A DNA stretch of 64,000 nucleotides from a virus, in the IMG/VR virus record IMGVR_UViG_3300025071_000006, positions 1-64,000 of that record; one strand, 5' to 3'. A program made the translations under genes and the position numbers. This document shows, one piece after another, positions 14,250 to 23,465 of the stretch (its first letter is position 1; the number at the start of each line of letters is the position of its first letter). Below the pieces are notes generated by a model, which ran no database searches, was not told the origin of the DNA, and saw nothing but the letters and a program-made list of their open reading frames with translations.

Positions 14250-14625
14250 TTGTTTTAGGTTTTAATTTATCTTCTAATAATTCAAAAGCTTTAAATATAG
14301 CTTTAGTTTCAGCCTTCTTTCTATTGGTAAAAGGTATGCTAGGATTTTCATAAGGATGTGCTATATCCCAAACAAAACCTATTTCATCTTGATAGACTAT
14401 ATTTATGTATATTTTATGCTTGTCAAATACATCAAATAAACCACGTGGTCCTTCTGATATCATAACTGCTAACTTAGCGTCATCAATAGTTTGAGCCTTT
14501 ACAAACTCTTTGAATTCTTCTGGCATTCCTTCATCTACAGTTTTTAGTAGATTATTAAGAAACCAGTTTTGCACCTGTTTACTTGATAAAGGGTGATCTT
14601 GCAATAATTTAATTACTTGTTTCAT
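14212..14625 (-). CDS. Hypothetical protein with Lys-rich tail
   Basis: 137 residues. A globular part (VIKLLQDHPLSSKQVQNWFL at the start, then YINIVYQDEIGFVWDIAHPY) ends in about 20 mostly Lys/Pro/Asn residues, which could contact nucleic acid. No family recognised. Operon member between the PD-(D/E)XK nuclease and nrdB. Confidence 0.6.
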   Translation of the reverse strand: MKQVIKLLQDHPLSSKQVQNWFLNNLLKTVDEGMPEEFKEFVKAQTIDDAKLAVMISEGPRGLFDVFDKHKIYINIVYQDEIGFVWDIAHPYENPSIPFTNRKKAETKAIFKAFELLEDKLKPKTNAKNKKEKPKKD

Positions 14626-15175
14626 ATTTTTCTTTTTTAATTTCCATCATGTTTAATATTTCTTTTGATTCATCCCATCCATTCCACACTTCCATGTTAT
14701 CTGTCCAGGTTATTCCTAGTTTCTTCTCCCAAAACTCTATAAGATCTGGTGTTCTGTTAAACACTCTAAACTGAAGACTGACCTCATCTCTATGTAGACC
14801 ATTCTTTTTAATCTTAATTATTTTAGGAAACTGTTTTTGAAATAGTAGAGAGGTTTTGGAATATTTACCTTGTTTAATAATATCAAAGTCTTTTTTAAAT
14901 ATGGGATCTAACTTATATATTAAAATCACATATCCATCTATATAATCGTAGTCTTCTATAATATTGTCTGTTCTATCATACTCTGTGTCAAGAAACTCTC
15001 GAAAGATATCCATGTCATCAGGTTTAAATAGGAGATAAATAACCTTATCTTTTCCATAATCCATATCAGCATCCATGTCTTGTTGAAATGCATTAATAAA
15101 CCCAAGGGAACGTAATGCTCCCTTAGGTATTCTTAATGTTGGAACCATAAAAATAGTAGTTATAGTTTTTGTCAT
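14609..15175 (-). CDS. Hypothetical protein next to the nuclease gene
   Basis: 188 residues, soluble, rich in Asp, Lys and aromatic residues (KVIYLLFKPDDMDIFREFLD; GLHRDEVSLQFRVFNRTPDL). Nothing in it identifies a family. The start overlaps the nuclease stop as ATGA, so the two are made together and may form a complex. Confidence 0.6.
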   Translation of the reverse strand: MTKTITTIFMVPTLRIPKGALRSLGFINAFQQDMDADMDYGKDKVIYLLFKPDDMDIFREFLDTEYDRTDNIIEDYDYIDGYVILIYKLDPIFKKDFDIIKQGKYSKTSLLFQKQFPKIIKIKKNGLHRDEVSLQFRVFNRTPDLIEFWEKKLGITWTDNMEVWNGWDESKEILNMMEIKKEKYETSN

Positions 15176-16212
15176 GTTATATTTATAATTCCATTAGCAT
15201 TATAGTTTTGTTTTGTCATGTCCCATATATTATTCGTATGTGCCCAAGATAATGAAGACACTAAGTCCTTAACACCAGGGTAAGTTCTACCCTTGTGGTT
15301 AAAACCAAGGTAAGCATCTTTTAAGTCTCTATTAGATAAAGTAAATATTAGAGGCTTATAATAGTTAGCACTATCACAAACTAAGAATCTTGGATTCAAT
15401 ACTTCAAAGTCAAGATACTCTGCTGCAAAGTATTCTTTTGCAGCCTGTAAATATAAATAGGCTTGAATGTATGCTCTTCTGTAAAGATAGTATTCCTCAT
15501 AGAAGTTCTCTACATTCCATGTGCACTTAAGATCATATACTTGGATTGTTTTATCAAAGTGATCTATTATAACACGGTCCATCATAGACTTAAACTGATG
15601 ACCATCTAACTCATAGTCTTCTACCTGCAGTTGATCAATTACTGTATATCTCTCACTAGTAACCATATTAACTATGTCTTTAGTGTAAGAAGTTGTCTTC
15701 AGTTTATCTATAATCTTCTCAGCTGTAGCTACTTGTTGTGTATCTACTACTGTTAGGTTTCTAGATCTCACTGTGCGTATCTCATTGTAATATAGTTCTG
15801 CATTTGTACCTATGAACTTCTTAAGTACTGCTTCAAACTTAATCTTAAAAGATGATAATGTGTACGCCTCTTCTGCTAGCTCTTTAAAGCCTCTAGATAT
15901 ATTACCTGACTCATCTGTAGAGTCTAGTGTCACCTGATATAAACACTCTACGAACTCTAACATAAGTCCGGTTGGTATAGACTCACATGTAGACATAAAG
16001 AACTTTTCATCAAATAGCTCTGGCTCCCATAGCATAGTTTCTACTAGTCTACCTAAGTTTGCAGCTATAGAGTCTTTCTCTTTAACGTCTTCATTGAGTA
16101 TGTGTTTTCTGTGATATTTCTTTCTGTCCATTGAAAAATCTTTCAACGAGCTAGAACTATCTAGCATCACAGCTCTATATAGTTCTTCTGTTTTTACTGT
16201 CCCTTGTATCAT
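15172..16212 (-). CDS. PD-(D/E)XK-fold nuclease
   Basis: 346 residues. The core is MMDRVIIDHFDKTIQVYDLKC at about 210-230: Asp in the first strand, then DLK, the D...(D/E)xK catalytic pattern of the RecB/lambda-exonuclease-like fold. Before it lies a Glu-rich helical part (AANLGRLVETMLWEPELF) and after it an aromatic helix (YYLYRRAYIQAYLYLQ) often seen in this family. crAss-like phages carry such a nuclease near replication genes. Probably a 5'-3' exonuclease or recombination nuclease; polarity is not visible. Confidence 0.75.
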   Translation of the reverse strand: MIQGTVKTEELYRAVMLDSSSSLKDFSMDRKKYHRKHILNEDVKEKDSIAANLGRLVETMLWEPELFDEKFFMSTCESIPTGLMLEFVECLYQVTLDSTDESGNISRGFKELAEEAYTLSSFKIKFEAVLKKFIGTNAELYYNEIRTVRSRNLTVVDTQQVATAEKIIDKLKTTSYTKDIVNMVTSERYTVIDQLQVEDYELDGHQFKSMMDRVIIDHFDKTIQVYDLKCTWNVENFYEEYYLYRRAYIQAYLYLQAAKEYFAAEYLDFEVLNPRFLVCDSANYYKPLIFTLSNRDLKDAYLGFNHKGRTYPGVKDLVSSLSWAHTNNIWDMTKQNYNANGIINIT

Positions 16213-16214
16213 AT

Positions 16215-16616
16215 CTATTTCATTTTATATTTCTTTAATTGTTTTTCTAGATTGGTTTTCTCGTCATGACATTCTTTACATAGTACTTGTAGATTATCCT
16301 GTTCACAAAACAGTGTCTCTACAAATCCTGGTAAGTCATCATACTTTCGTAAACTACCTGCTTGCTCTATGTGATCTACATTAACTTCGTCACTTTTGTA
16401 GTACTTACTACATTTGTTACATTTGTATTCCCACTTTTGTCTTTTATTTCTTCCTTTATGAGCTCTTCTTGCAAGTTTTTTACATTCAGCAATCGGTTTC
16501 CACCATCTACTTTTTTGCCTTAGAGCACTTCTGATCATAGACCAGAATGCTGATTCTGTCATCGTTCCAGCATTTCTTGTGCGAGCGACTCTTGGCTTTT
16601 GTACTGTTTTTGCCAT
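16215..16616 (-). CDS. HNH endonuclease with zinc-binding Cys pairs
   Basis: 133 residues. A basic N-terminus with Trp-rich helix (SAFWSMIRSALRQKSRWW) leads to CNKCSK, then VDHIEQAG (the catalytic His of the first HNH strand), then FCEQDNLQVLCKECHDEKT with Asn and His. Two CxxC pairs should hold the zinc. It could be a free-standing homing-type enzyme or act in DNA processing. It directly precedes the PD-(D/E)XK gene. Confidence 0.8.
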   Translation of the reverse strand: MAKTVQKPRVARTRNAGTMTESAFWSMIRSALRQKSRWWKPIAECKKLARRAHKGRNKRQKWEYKCNKCSKYYKSDEVNVDHIEQAGSLRKYDDLPGFVETLFCEQDNLQVLCKECHDEKTNLEKQLKKYKMK

Positions 16617-16635
16617 TGTTTAGTTTTTTAATTAA

Positions 16636-16670
16636 TGATGTCCCAAATATAATAAATAAATGAGACATCA
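16636..16670 (-). promoter_or_regulatory. Promoter-like element framed by an inverted repeat
   Basis: In the gap before the HNH gene, TGATGTC (16636-16642) and GACATCA (16664-16670) are exact inverted copies. Between them, on the minus strand, lies TATATTTG (16644-16651), a perfect -7 element. No TTG is found at the usual distance, so the promoter may need an activator that binds the repeat. Confidence 0.4.
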
Positions 16671-16682
16671 CATAAATTAAAA

Positions 16683-18134
16683 CTACTCAATTCTACTAAC
16701 TCTCTGATTTATAGCTGCTTTCATTTTACTAAGACTAGCAACAATATCTTCGATTTCTGTATAAGTCATATGAGGTATATTAAACTCATGCTTGTTAATC
16801 TCAGCAGTAAAGCCTTCTTTAGCCTTGTTTTCTAGTTCTTCAAGCTCTCTTATAGCATAATCCTCATCCAGTTCTAAAGTGTTAAATCTCAAGTCATGCA
16901 AGATAGTTGTAGCTTCTTCTCTAGGAACAGTCATAATTGGAAGATACTCATAGCATCTACCTTTATGTTCACCAATACCTACAACTTTCATAGGATTAAT
17001 AAGTACTAGAACAGACTGATCACCACAACCTACATAATGTATTTGATCTGCAGTAAAGTGTAACCCTGCTGCCATACAGTCTTGTGTAGACCAGTTGCAA
17101 TCTTCTTTAGGCATACTAACTGGTTTACCAACACGTATATCAAACGTCTTAGTCCAATCATCAGTAAATCTGTTTTCACTTCTGTTTGGTAAGTCAAGAT
17201 ATATGTCTTTAAGATTACCTATACGCTCACCATATTCAATAGGAACTTCAAAGCTGTTTTCATATGGTTCGCATTCTATGTAACAGTCTTCATAATCATC
17301 CCACTCTTCTTCAATCAACTCTGTTCTAGTTTCGTACAGACCTTTCTCATGAACAATCTTGTACTCACCGTTGTCTAGAAATACAGTATACTTCTTAGGC
17401 TTCTTACCCCATACAGCTTTTACTTTGTTGTATGTGTTAGATATAAAGTGTACAAGCTCTGGGCTACCGTGTAACGTTACTACATTACGTAGAGCTACAA
17501 AGAATCCTTGCTTAGTAATCCTAAAGCTGTTCTTCTGTAAGAACATGTATAGCTCATTAGCTACCTCAGCTCTTGGATTTAAACAACACCACATAAAGAA
17601 GTTCTTTAGAGATTGATACTCGTCATCTTTATCACAAAGCTCCTGTATCGATGTTGGTCCATTCCAAGAATTAGTCTTAATCTTATAAACTACTTCAATG
17701 AACTTCTCTACTAGTAAACTAGGCATTGTTCTATTGGTCCCTACTAAATAACAATTGTTTCCATCTGTTTTAAAATCATCAAGTTCCACAAGTGCATCAA
17801 TACCTATTTGTAAAGCCTTGGCTTTCTCAATATCTCTACGCTCTTGAAGTCGTTGATCCATAACTTCTTGGTTCATCATAAGACTTTCTAATTGTTGCTC
17901 AGTTTTAGCATTGTTTACTGCATGAAATGTATCTTCATCAGCATCTGTCTTGGTAAAAATTCTACCAGTACTTGTCACTACAGTCAATTGGTCATTAACC
18001 AATTTGATCTGCTTAATAATAACAGAAGAAGAATTGTCTTCTTCTGTCATACTGTCTAGCTTGTTAGCTATAACTCTGTCGATAGAATTCTCTACCCTTC
18101 CCTTGAACCAGTCAAGAGATAAAAATTTACTCAT
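16683..18134 (-). CDS. rIIB-like protein
   Basis: 483 residues, soluble, following the rIIA-like gene as in T4. An N-terminal segment IIKQIKLVNDQLTVVTSTG, a long middle helical part with QGFFVALRNVVTLHG resembling the conserved centre of rIIB proteins, and repeated YGERIGN/DCYIECEPYE segments are visible. It is longer than T4 rIIB (about 310 residues). In T4 the rII pair prevents abortive infection by lambda prophage; a similar anti-exclusion role here is inference. Confidence 0.6.
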   Translation of the reverse strand: MSKFLSLDWFKGRVENSIDRVIANKLDSMTEEDNSSSVIIKQIKLVNDQLTVVTSTGRIFTKTDADEDTFHAVNNAKTEQQLESLMMNQEVMDQRLQERRDIEKAKALQIGIDALVELDDFKTDGNNCYLVGTNRTMPSLLVEKFIEVVYKIKTNSWNGPTSIQELCDKDDEYQSLKNFFMWCCLNPRAEVANELYMFLQKNSFRITKQGFFVALRNVVTLHGSPELVHFISNTYNKVKAVWGKKPKKYTVFLDNGEYKIVHEKGLYETRTELIEEEWDDYEDCYIECEPYENSFEVPIEYGERIGNLKDIYLDLPNRSENRFTDDWTKTFDIRVGKPVSMPKEDCNWSTQDCMAAGLHFTADQIHYVGCGDQSVLVLINPMKVVGIGEHKGRCYEYLPIMTVPREEATTILHDLRFNTLELDEDYAIRELEELENKAKEGFTAEINKHEFNIPHMTYTEIEDIVASLSKMKAAINQRVSRIE

Positions 18135-18152
18135 AGTTTCTGTTTTTAATTA

Positions 18153-20471
18153 TTAATTATTGATTTCTGTTTCGATTATATTATTTTCTGTCATATAGTG
18201 CTTAGAATTTACTTTACACTTGTAATACTTAAGCATGTCTATAACTATTCTTAATTGAATGTTATTGTCTTGAGTATTACTATGAACCTGTAGTCTTTGC
18301 ATCAATACCAATATCCATGGAACTTTTTCTGTTACAAACTTTTCTATTTGTAGAAACTCTGGATACATCTTCATATCATAAAGATTATACTTATCAGCAA
18401 CTTCAAACATAGCTTTGTACATAGCTTCTTCACGGCCATATCCATTATGATTTCTATAGTATTTATTTCTATAGTTAATTAAATCATTTAATTGATTTGC
18501 TAAATCAGTAGACGCATTTTTGATTATACCATCTCGATGATTAAATATTGCTTCATATTGCTTTATAAAGGTATGAACCTTGGCTGATGTTACCATACGC
18601 TTAAATGGTTTTGTTTTTCCTTTCATAAATTCTTCTCTTGATATTAAGTTATGTATCTGCAGTGCTTCAACTATCTTTAACTCTCTAGGAGACAAAGATA
18701 TTATTTTAACTCTGGTATGATCTACGTGTCTATAAATAGGATCTAATAGTATTTGATTCTCATGAGTATCATATATATAAAACAAACCACTCTTTACAAG
18801 TTTCTGTAGATCATATATCTTAGATTCAAACTTACAGTTTCTACCATCATTATACCTAAGAAGATCAATAGCTTCTTTACCAACTATCTCACCCTTAACT
18901 TTTCTACGTCCTGTTCCACCAACCTTATTAGCTTTCTTCTGAAGTTTCTTTTGATTTCTATCGTCTAGAAAAGGCTGAGGCACTGTCATAGCATCTAAGT
19001 CTATAAAATTCTTCATTACCAATTCTTCTACTGTTTTCAAATCTTCTATTCTATCAAGATGTTCTGTAGCAGGATGTGTACTAAGATTAAGCAATACTTT
19101 GTAAGATGTTATAGTTGAACCAAGTGCAACAGTTGGATCGAATCCATCAGGTCTATCTTGTATTTTCACTAAGAAACAATCTTCGCTATGGATTGATCTT
19201 AAATACTCTTTCATTATACCACCCACTTGATTCTCATAGTAATAAACTACAGGTATGTTACCATTATAACCTGCACCTACTAAATCTGCTACTGACCAAT
19301 GACTATTATAAGTATTCTGAGCGTTGTATAACTTACTGTTCTTCATACTGAACTTACATGTTACTCTTTCTAACCATTGAGCTTTAATTTTCCACAGCTC
19401 AGAGAATCCTGTAACCTTAAGTTTAGATAATGTTGGCTCTTCTACTTTAATTGAAGCATGATTTATAAGCTTTCTAATATCTAGGGTTTTTCCTAAATGT
19501 TTTACAGCTCTCTCATTATTATTAAAGTACTTATAAAGAGCTAATATGTTATCTCCTGCTTCTATCTCATCATTGTATTTTTGTACAAAATGATCTGCTA
19601 CTAGACTTATATTGTGCAAGATAATGTTCTTAGCTTCAGTTGTGTATCTTAGAGCTTCTCTGTTTGGTGTTGGAAATAATCCATCTTTTAGACTAAATCT
19701 AATACCTATAGGTATCCTAATTCTTTCTATACCAATCTTAGCAAAGTCAAGAGGATAATAAACATCGTCTAAACAAACATGCATATCATCTTGTTCACAC
19801 ATTTCTGAAAATTGATAACTATCACCTCTATGTATAGTGAAATCATTACTAATTCCTTCTACATCAAAATACACATCTTGAAAATAACATAGCTGTTCTT
19901 TAATCTTACGTTTGAAATCATGTTGATCATAGGATTTAATAGGAATAATAATCTTAACACCATCTCTTTCGGTGGTGGGTTCACTATATATCAAATCAAT
20001 AGTATTTACGTCTTCTCCTTCGTACATCATGTACTTACGTTCCATTCCATACTTTCTGGCTATAAAGTAAAAGCTAGAACAGTAAGCTAATGGGGCCTTA
20101 AATCCTAACCCCATCATACCTAACTCATTCTCACTCTCACGTTTAGTAGACTTACCGTATTTACTGATGATGTTTTCTACATCTCTGTGATTAAGACCTA
20201 TACCAAAGTCTTCAACGGTAAATTCCCAGGAACTACTCTCACCTACACGTAGAGAAACTACTATAGGGTCTGTAACTCCTGCTCTTCTGTGGCTGTCTAG
20301 TGCATTACTTGCACACTCACGAATAGCAGAACCTATCTCATCAGAATATAAATTCTTACTCAACATCTGCATTAAGATTTGAGCTGAGTCCATGTCTAAT
20401 GACATCTTAGTACTGCTTTGAGTTACTCCGGTCTGGAGAACTCTGGCTTCTGTTTGTTTTTGAACTATCAT
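18153..20471 (-). CDS. rIIA-like GHKL ATPase
   Basis: 772 residues. The N-terminal GHKL (HATPase) domain is clear: N-box AIRECASNALDS (Glu52, Asn56), G1 box DFGIGL (Asp88), G2 box GMMGLGFKAPL (118-128). Length and the rIIB-like neighbour match T4 rIIA, which also carries a GHKL domain. The C-terminal 500 residues show no other recognisable domain. It probably acts at the membrane or on host exclusion systems. Also similar in layout to MORC/Hsp90-type folds, but the context favours rIIA. Confidence 0.8.
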   Translation of the reverse strand: MIVQKQTEARVLQTGVTQSSTKMSLDMDSAQILMQMLSKNLYSDEIGSAIRECASNALDSHRRAGVTDPIVVSLRVGESSSWEFTVEDFGIGLNHRDVENIISKYGKSTKRESENELGMMGLGFKAPLAYCSSFYFIARKYGMERKYMMYEGEDVNTIDLIYSEPTTERDGVKIIIPIKSYDQHDFKRKIKEQLCYFQDVYFDVEGISNDFTIHRGDSYQFSEMCEQDDMHVCLDDVYYPLDFAKIGIERIRIPIGIRFSLKDGLFPTPNREALRYTTEAKNIILHNISLVADHFVQKYNDEIEAGDNILALYKYFNNNERAVKHLGKTLDIRKLINHASIKVEEPTLSKLKVTGFSELWKIKAQWLERVTCKFSMKNSKLYNAQNTYNSHWSVADLVGAGYNGNIPVVYYYENQVGGIMKEYLRSIHSEDCFLVKIQDRPDGFDPTVALGSTITSYKVLLNLSTHPATEHLDRIEDLKTVEELVMKNFIDLDAMTVPQPFLDDRNQKKLQKKANKVGGTGRRKVKGEIVGKEAIDLLRYNDGRNCKFESKIYDLQKLVKSGLFYIYDTHENQILLDPIYRHVDHTRVKIISLSPRELKIVEALQIHNLISREEFMKGKTKPFKRMVTSAKVHTFIKQYEAIFNHRDGIIKNASTDLANQLNDLINYRNKYYRNHNGYGREEAMYKAMFEVADKYNLYDMKMYPEFLQIEKFVTEKVPWILVLMQRLQVHSNTQDNNIQLRIVIDMLKYYKCKVNSKHYMTENNIIETEINN

Positions 20472-20491
20472 ATTTATTTATTTATTAATTA

Positions 20492-20857
20492 TTAATCGCA
20501 GTTGAACATATCAACTTCTTGTATTCTGTAAATGTTTTTGTAATTAAAATCCATTTTTTCTACAGGATCATCTTCCTTAGGCATTCTAAACTCATACTCT
20601 TTCCAAGTGTAGCTACTGTTATTACTACTTCTGGTTCCCATGGGCACCTTACATTTTACTGAAACATACCTCTGTCTCTGTTTACCATTAGGAAGGTTAG
20701 TGTTCCAACGTTGTGTGCCGTACTGATATTTATCAGCACTTAGTCTTGGTTTTTCCATAAGTTTGAAGACCACTAGATCTGATCCTTTGTTTGTTAGTAC
20801 AACATCACCTGGGTTTAGTTTACTAAAGTCTGTAATTAAATTTTGTTTCATATCCAT
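20492..20857 (-). CDS. Hypothetical protein
   Basis: 121 residues, beta-rich (LNPGDVVLTNKGSDLVVFKLM; RQRYVSVKCKVPMG), possibly an OB- or SH3-like barrel. A second Met three codons in is an equally likely start. Lies between the UDG-like and rIIA-like genes. Not recognised. Confidence 0.6.
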   Translation of the reverse strand: MDMKQNLITDFSKLNPGDVVLTNKGSDLVVFKLMEKPRLSADKYQYGTQRWNTNLPNGKQRQRYVSVKCKVPMGTRSSNNSSYTWKEYEFRMPKEDDPVEKMDFNYKNIYRIQEVDMFNCD

Positions 20858-20867
20858 AATTGTAGTT

Positions 20868-21590
20868 TTAAAATGGTGGTTCAGTATCTTTAAGCCATTC
20901 GATACTAAATCCGTTGTTTTGCATTAATAATTGATCTATTTTACTAAAGACTCCTTCTGAGTCCCAATCTATTCCCTTGTACGAAGCACTGGCTGGGTGA
21001 CTTACTACAAAAGAATGTGAAAATATACCCATATACCTCTCATACTTACCTGCATCTTTACCTAGAAAGACAACAGGAATACCAAGTGGTACTAGAACAT
21101 TCTCAAACAAATATTTAATAAAAGGTTCCCATATCTCTAAGTGAGAACCAGCCTTGTTCTTTTCTACAGTCAAAGAGGCATTTAATAAAAGCACACCTTG
21201 CTTAGCTAAATAGCTGAGGTCTGGTGTAGGGTCATAGCTCAAATTAAGTCCTTTATGAAATTCAGTTTCAAAGGCTTTATATAATTGCGTTAATGATGGC
21301 TGAAGAAAATTAGTAACTGAACAACTCATCATAAGGCCATCAGCTACTGGTAATCCATGTTTAAAAGTGTGATAAGGACACATGCCCATTAACACAAACT
21401 TAAGTTCATCCATAGGTGTAAGCATAAATGCTTTCCATACATTACTAGAAAGAGGTGCTACTTGCTTTCCTCTCTTACTTTCTTTCTTCAAGTATTCATA
21501 GATTGCTTTACATTCATCGCTCTCGACAAATGGTTTCATCTTTTCATGCCACGAAGGGTGAAAGTTTTGTTTAAATTTATCCCAATTCAT
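20868..21590 (-). CDS. Family 1 uracil-DNA glycosylase fold with catalytic Asp replaced by Cys
   Basis: 240 residues from the ATG at 21590, which overlaps the epimerase stop as ATGA (six more upstream codons are less likely). Family 1 landmarks are in order: GMCPYH (69-74) where UNG has GQDPYH, then ADGLMMSCS, QGVLLLNASLTVEKNKAGSH (132-150), VVFLGKDA, and HPASAS (198-203) where UNG has HPSPLS. The water-activating Asp of GQDPYH is Cys71 here. Either activity is changed or lost, or the protein works as a DNA-clamping subunit like poxvirus D4. A UDG gene is characteristic of crAss-like phages. Confidence 0.85.
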   Translation of the reverse strand: MNWDKFKQNFHPSWHEKMKPFVESDECKAIYEYLKKESKRGKQVAPLSSNVWKAFMLTPMDELKFVLMGMCPYHTFKHGLPVADGLMMSCSVTNFLQPSLTQLYKAFETEFHKGLNLSYDPTPDLSYLAKQGVLLLNASLTVEKNKAGSHLEIWEPFIKYLFENVLVPLGIPVVFLGKDAGKYERYMGIFSHSFVVSHPASASYKGIDWDSEGVFSKIDQLLMQNNGFSIEWLKDTEPPF

Positions 21591-22459
21591 AGTTTTGATT
21601 TTATCCACTCTTTGAGTGAGGTTTTAGGTTTCCAGTTAATCCAGAAGTATGCATTATAAACATCTGATAGTGATCTTTTTATTTCCTTTCGTTTAGGAAT
21701 AAAATCAATATCATCTTTAAACATCTTAGCTATATCTATTATACTTACTTCAGTGCCAGATCCTATATTAAGTACACCGTTAAAGTTTATAGATTTCTCT
21801 ATAGCTTCTACTAAGTCTCCTACATAAATAAAGTCTCTAGTCTGTTTACCATCACCTGTTACTGTTAGTGGTTCGTTATTATTATATTGTTTTAGAAAGA
21901 TAGGAATGGCTGATAGATATCCTCCTTCGTTTCTTTGTCCTTCACCATATACATTAAAGAATCTGAGTATTGCTACACGTTGATCTTTAAATTGTTCTGC
22001 CATATATTCCATCAGTAATTTAGATGTTGCATAGGGTGATTCTGGATAAGGTTTAGCATCTTCATCTAAAGGTAGATTAGAGTTTCTTCCATACACTGCA
22101 GCTGTAGATGCTAGAACAAAGTTCTTGCACCCACATTTTACAGCCCACTTCATCAACTCATTAGTCCCATAAGCTATCTGGTCGAAGTACTTCTCAGGAT
22201 CCATAAAGCTTTCACCTACTGAAACAGGTGCAGCTAAATGTATCATTGTTTCGAACTGTATTCCAGTATAGTCTTTGCAAGGAAGAGGTGTATCACCTCC
22301 TACTGTACATATATGTAGACTCTCTACTTTCTTATTAAGGTTTTTTGCTTGACCGGTGCTAAAGTTATCCATCACTATCACATCGTAATTATGATTAATC
22401 AGATGGTTAACTAGGTGGGTGCCTATAAAGCCTGCCCCACCTGTAACTAACACTCTCAT
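21587..22459 (-). CDS. NAD-dependent sugar-nucleotide epimerase/dehydratase (extended SDR)
   Basis: 290 residues. Residues 7-13 GGAGFIG are the GxxGxxG dinucleotide site, STAAVYG carries the catalytic Ser/Thr region, and Tyr143-ATS-Lys147 is the YxxxK pair. The C-terminal half has the substrate-domain signature RFFNVYGEGQ and TRDFIYVGDLVEA. Closest to UDP-glucose 4-epimerase or dTDP-glucose dehydratase types; the substrate is not decided. It would supply nucleotide sugars for the glycosyltransferases at 3565, 7173 and 7783. Confidence 0.85.
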   Translation of the reverse strand: MRVLVTGGAGFIGTHLVNHLINHNYDVIVMDNFSTGQAKNLNKKVESLHICTVGGDTPLPCKDYTGIQFETMIHLAAPVSVGESFMDPEKYFDQIAYGTNELMKWAVKCGCKNFVLASTAAVYGRNSNLPLDEDAKPYPESPYATSKLLMEYMAEQFKDQRVAILRFFNVYGEGQRNEGGYLSAIPIFLKQYNNNEPLTVTGDGKQTRDFIYVGDLVEAIEKSINFNGVLNIGSGTEVSIIDIAKMFKDDIDFIPKRKEIKRSLSDVYNAYFWINWKPKTSLKEWIKSKL

Positions 22460-22677
22460 CAGTTTATACAGAGCACATCACCGTCTCCTGTAGCTTTAGA
22501 CTCAATAACTATGTAGTTGTTGTCAAGTCCTTGACTTAACATTATAGAGGGTGTGAAGTTTACTTTTTGAAAAGTATTACCTTCATCATCTACAGAGTAA
22601 ACAACTTCCATATCTTCTATTTCTGGGTTCCTTTTTAACATCTCTACGAGAGTGTTAACATATTGTTTAACTTTCAT
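22459..22677 (-). CDS. Hypothetical 72-residue protein
   Basis: A helical start (MKVKQYVNTLVEMLKRNPEIEDM) leads to beta strands (EVVYSVDDEGNTFQKVNFTP) and a Cys near the end. It resembles many small phage proteins with a KQYVNTLVEMLKRNP-type opening, but has no known function. Its stop abuts the epimerase start with a one-base overlap. Confidence 0.6.
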   Translation of the reverse strand: MKVKQYVNTLVEMLKRNPEIEDMEVVYSVDDEGNTFQKVNFTPSIMLSQGLDNNYIVIESKATGDGDVLCIN

Positions 22678-22679
22678 AA

Positions 22680-23465
22680 TTAAAACATTTCTAATTGGTT
22701 CATCATACTTTCTTTGAATACTTTATCAACTTCTATGTTATGTTGTGAACTTACTTCAGCCATAAAGAACTCATGTAATGCTATGTGATCCTTCATCCAT
22801 ATTCTAGGATGTATTTCTTTCATAGCAAAAGTAGAATGATTGTAAAGCTCCCATAAAGAATCAGGACAACCATAATCATGTGTAGGATCTAGAAGCTCTT
22901 TACGTATAACGTTCATCTGACTAGATTGTATAAGGTTGTCATTAAAGAACATGCGTCCTAAGATCTCTGCTCTTCTTTCTTTAGAAACCTCATGAGCTTT
23001 GAGACCTTCACGGTCATTTTGCATAGTTTTAAATGAATCACCTGATTGTTTAATGTATTCAGTTATAGCTGCTGGTGCAAATGTTTGTACATCACCTACA
23101 TGTTTAGTCTTAAAGTGACCATTATCACCAGACACCATACCATTCTCACACACTATAACTTGAGCACCTATTGCAAACTTCAGAGTTGTAGTCTTATCAT
23201 AACTATTTTGCCACGCTATCTGCAGTCTCATCTCACTGTCTTGTACACTTGATATACCATACTTACCTGTAGCTACTTGGCCTTCTCTTCCTGATATATA
23301 TGATTGGCTTGCTATTTCAAAACCTGATTGATATATACTTTCAAGAGTTAAATCAATTAGCTCTTGATGACTAACTGGTTTGTATGTTCTTGTTTCTTTT
23401 GGTACTTCTGCTGTCAGTATTTGATCTTTAGCTGACTTCCATGTTTTTACTGTTTCTGTAATCAT
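22680..23465 (-). CDS. DUF932-like phage protein
   Basis: 261 residues. It has GFEIASQSYISGREGQVATG then KFAIGAQVIVCENGMVSGDN, the conserved core of the DUF932 (phage/plasmid-like) family. A long helical C-terminal half follows (HEVSKERRAEILGRMFFND). The family is widespread in phages and plasmids with no settled function; it is often near replication genes, as here. Its start overlaps the primase stop (ATGA). Confidence 0.7.
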   Translation of the reverse strand: MITETVKTWKSAKDQILTAEVPKETRTYKPVSHQELIDLTLESIYQSGFEIASQSYISGREGQVATGKYGISSVQDSEMRLQIAWQNSYDKTTTLKFAIGAQVIVCENGMVSGDNGHFKTKHVGDVQTFAPAAITEYIKQSGDSFKTMQNDREGLKAHEVSKERRAEILGRMFFNDNLIQSSQMNVIRKELLDPTHDYGCPDSLWELYNHSTFAMKEIHPRIWMKDHIALHEFFMAEVSSQHNIEVDKVFKESMMNQLEMF

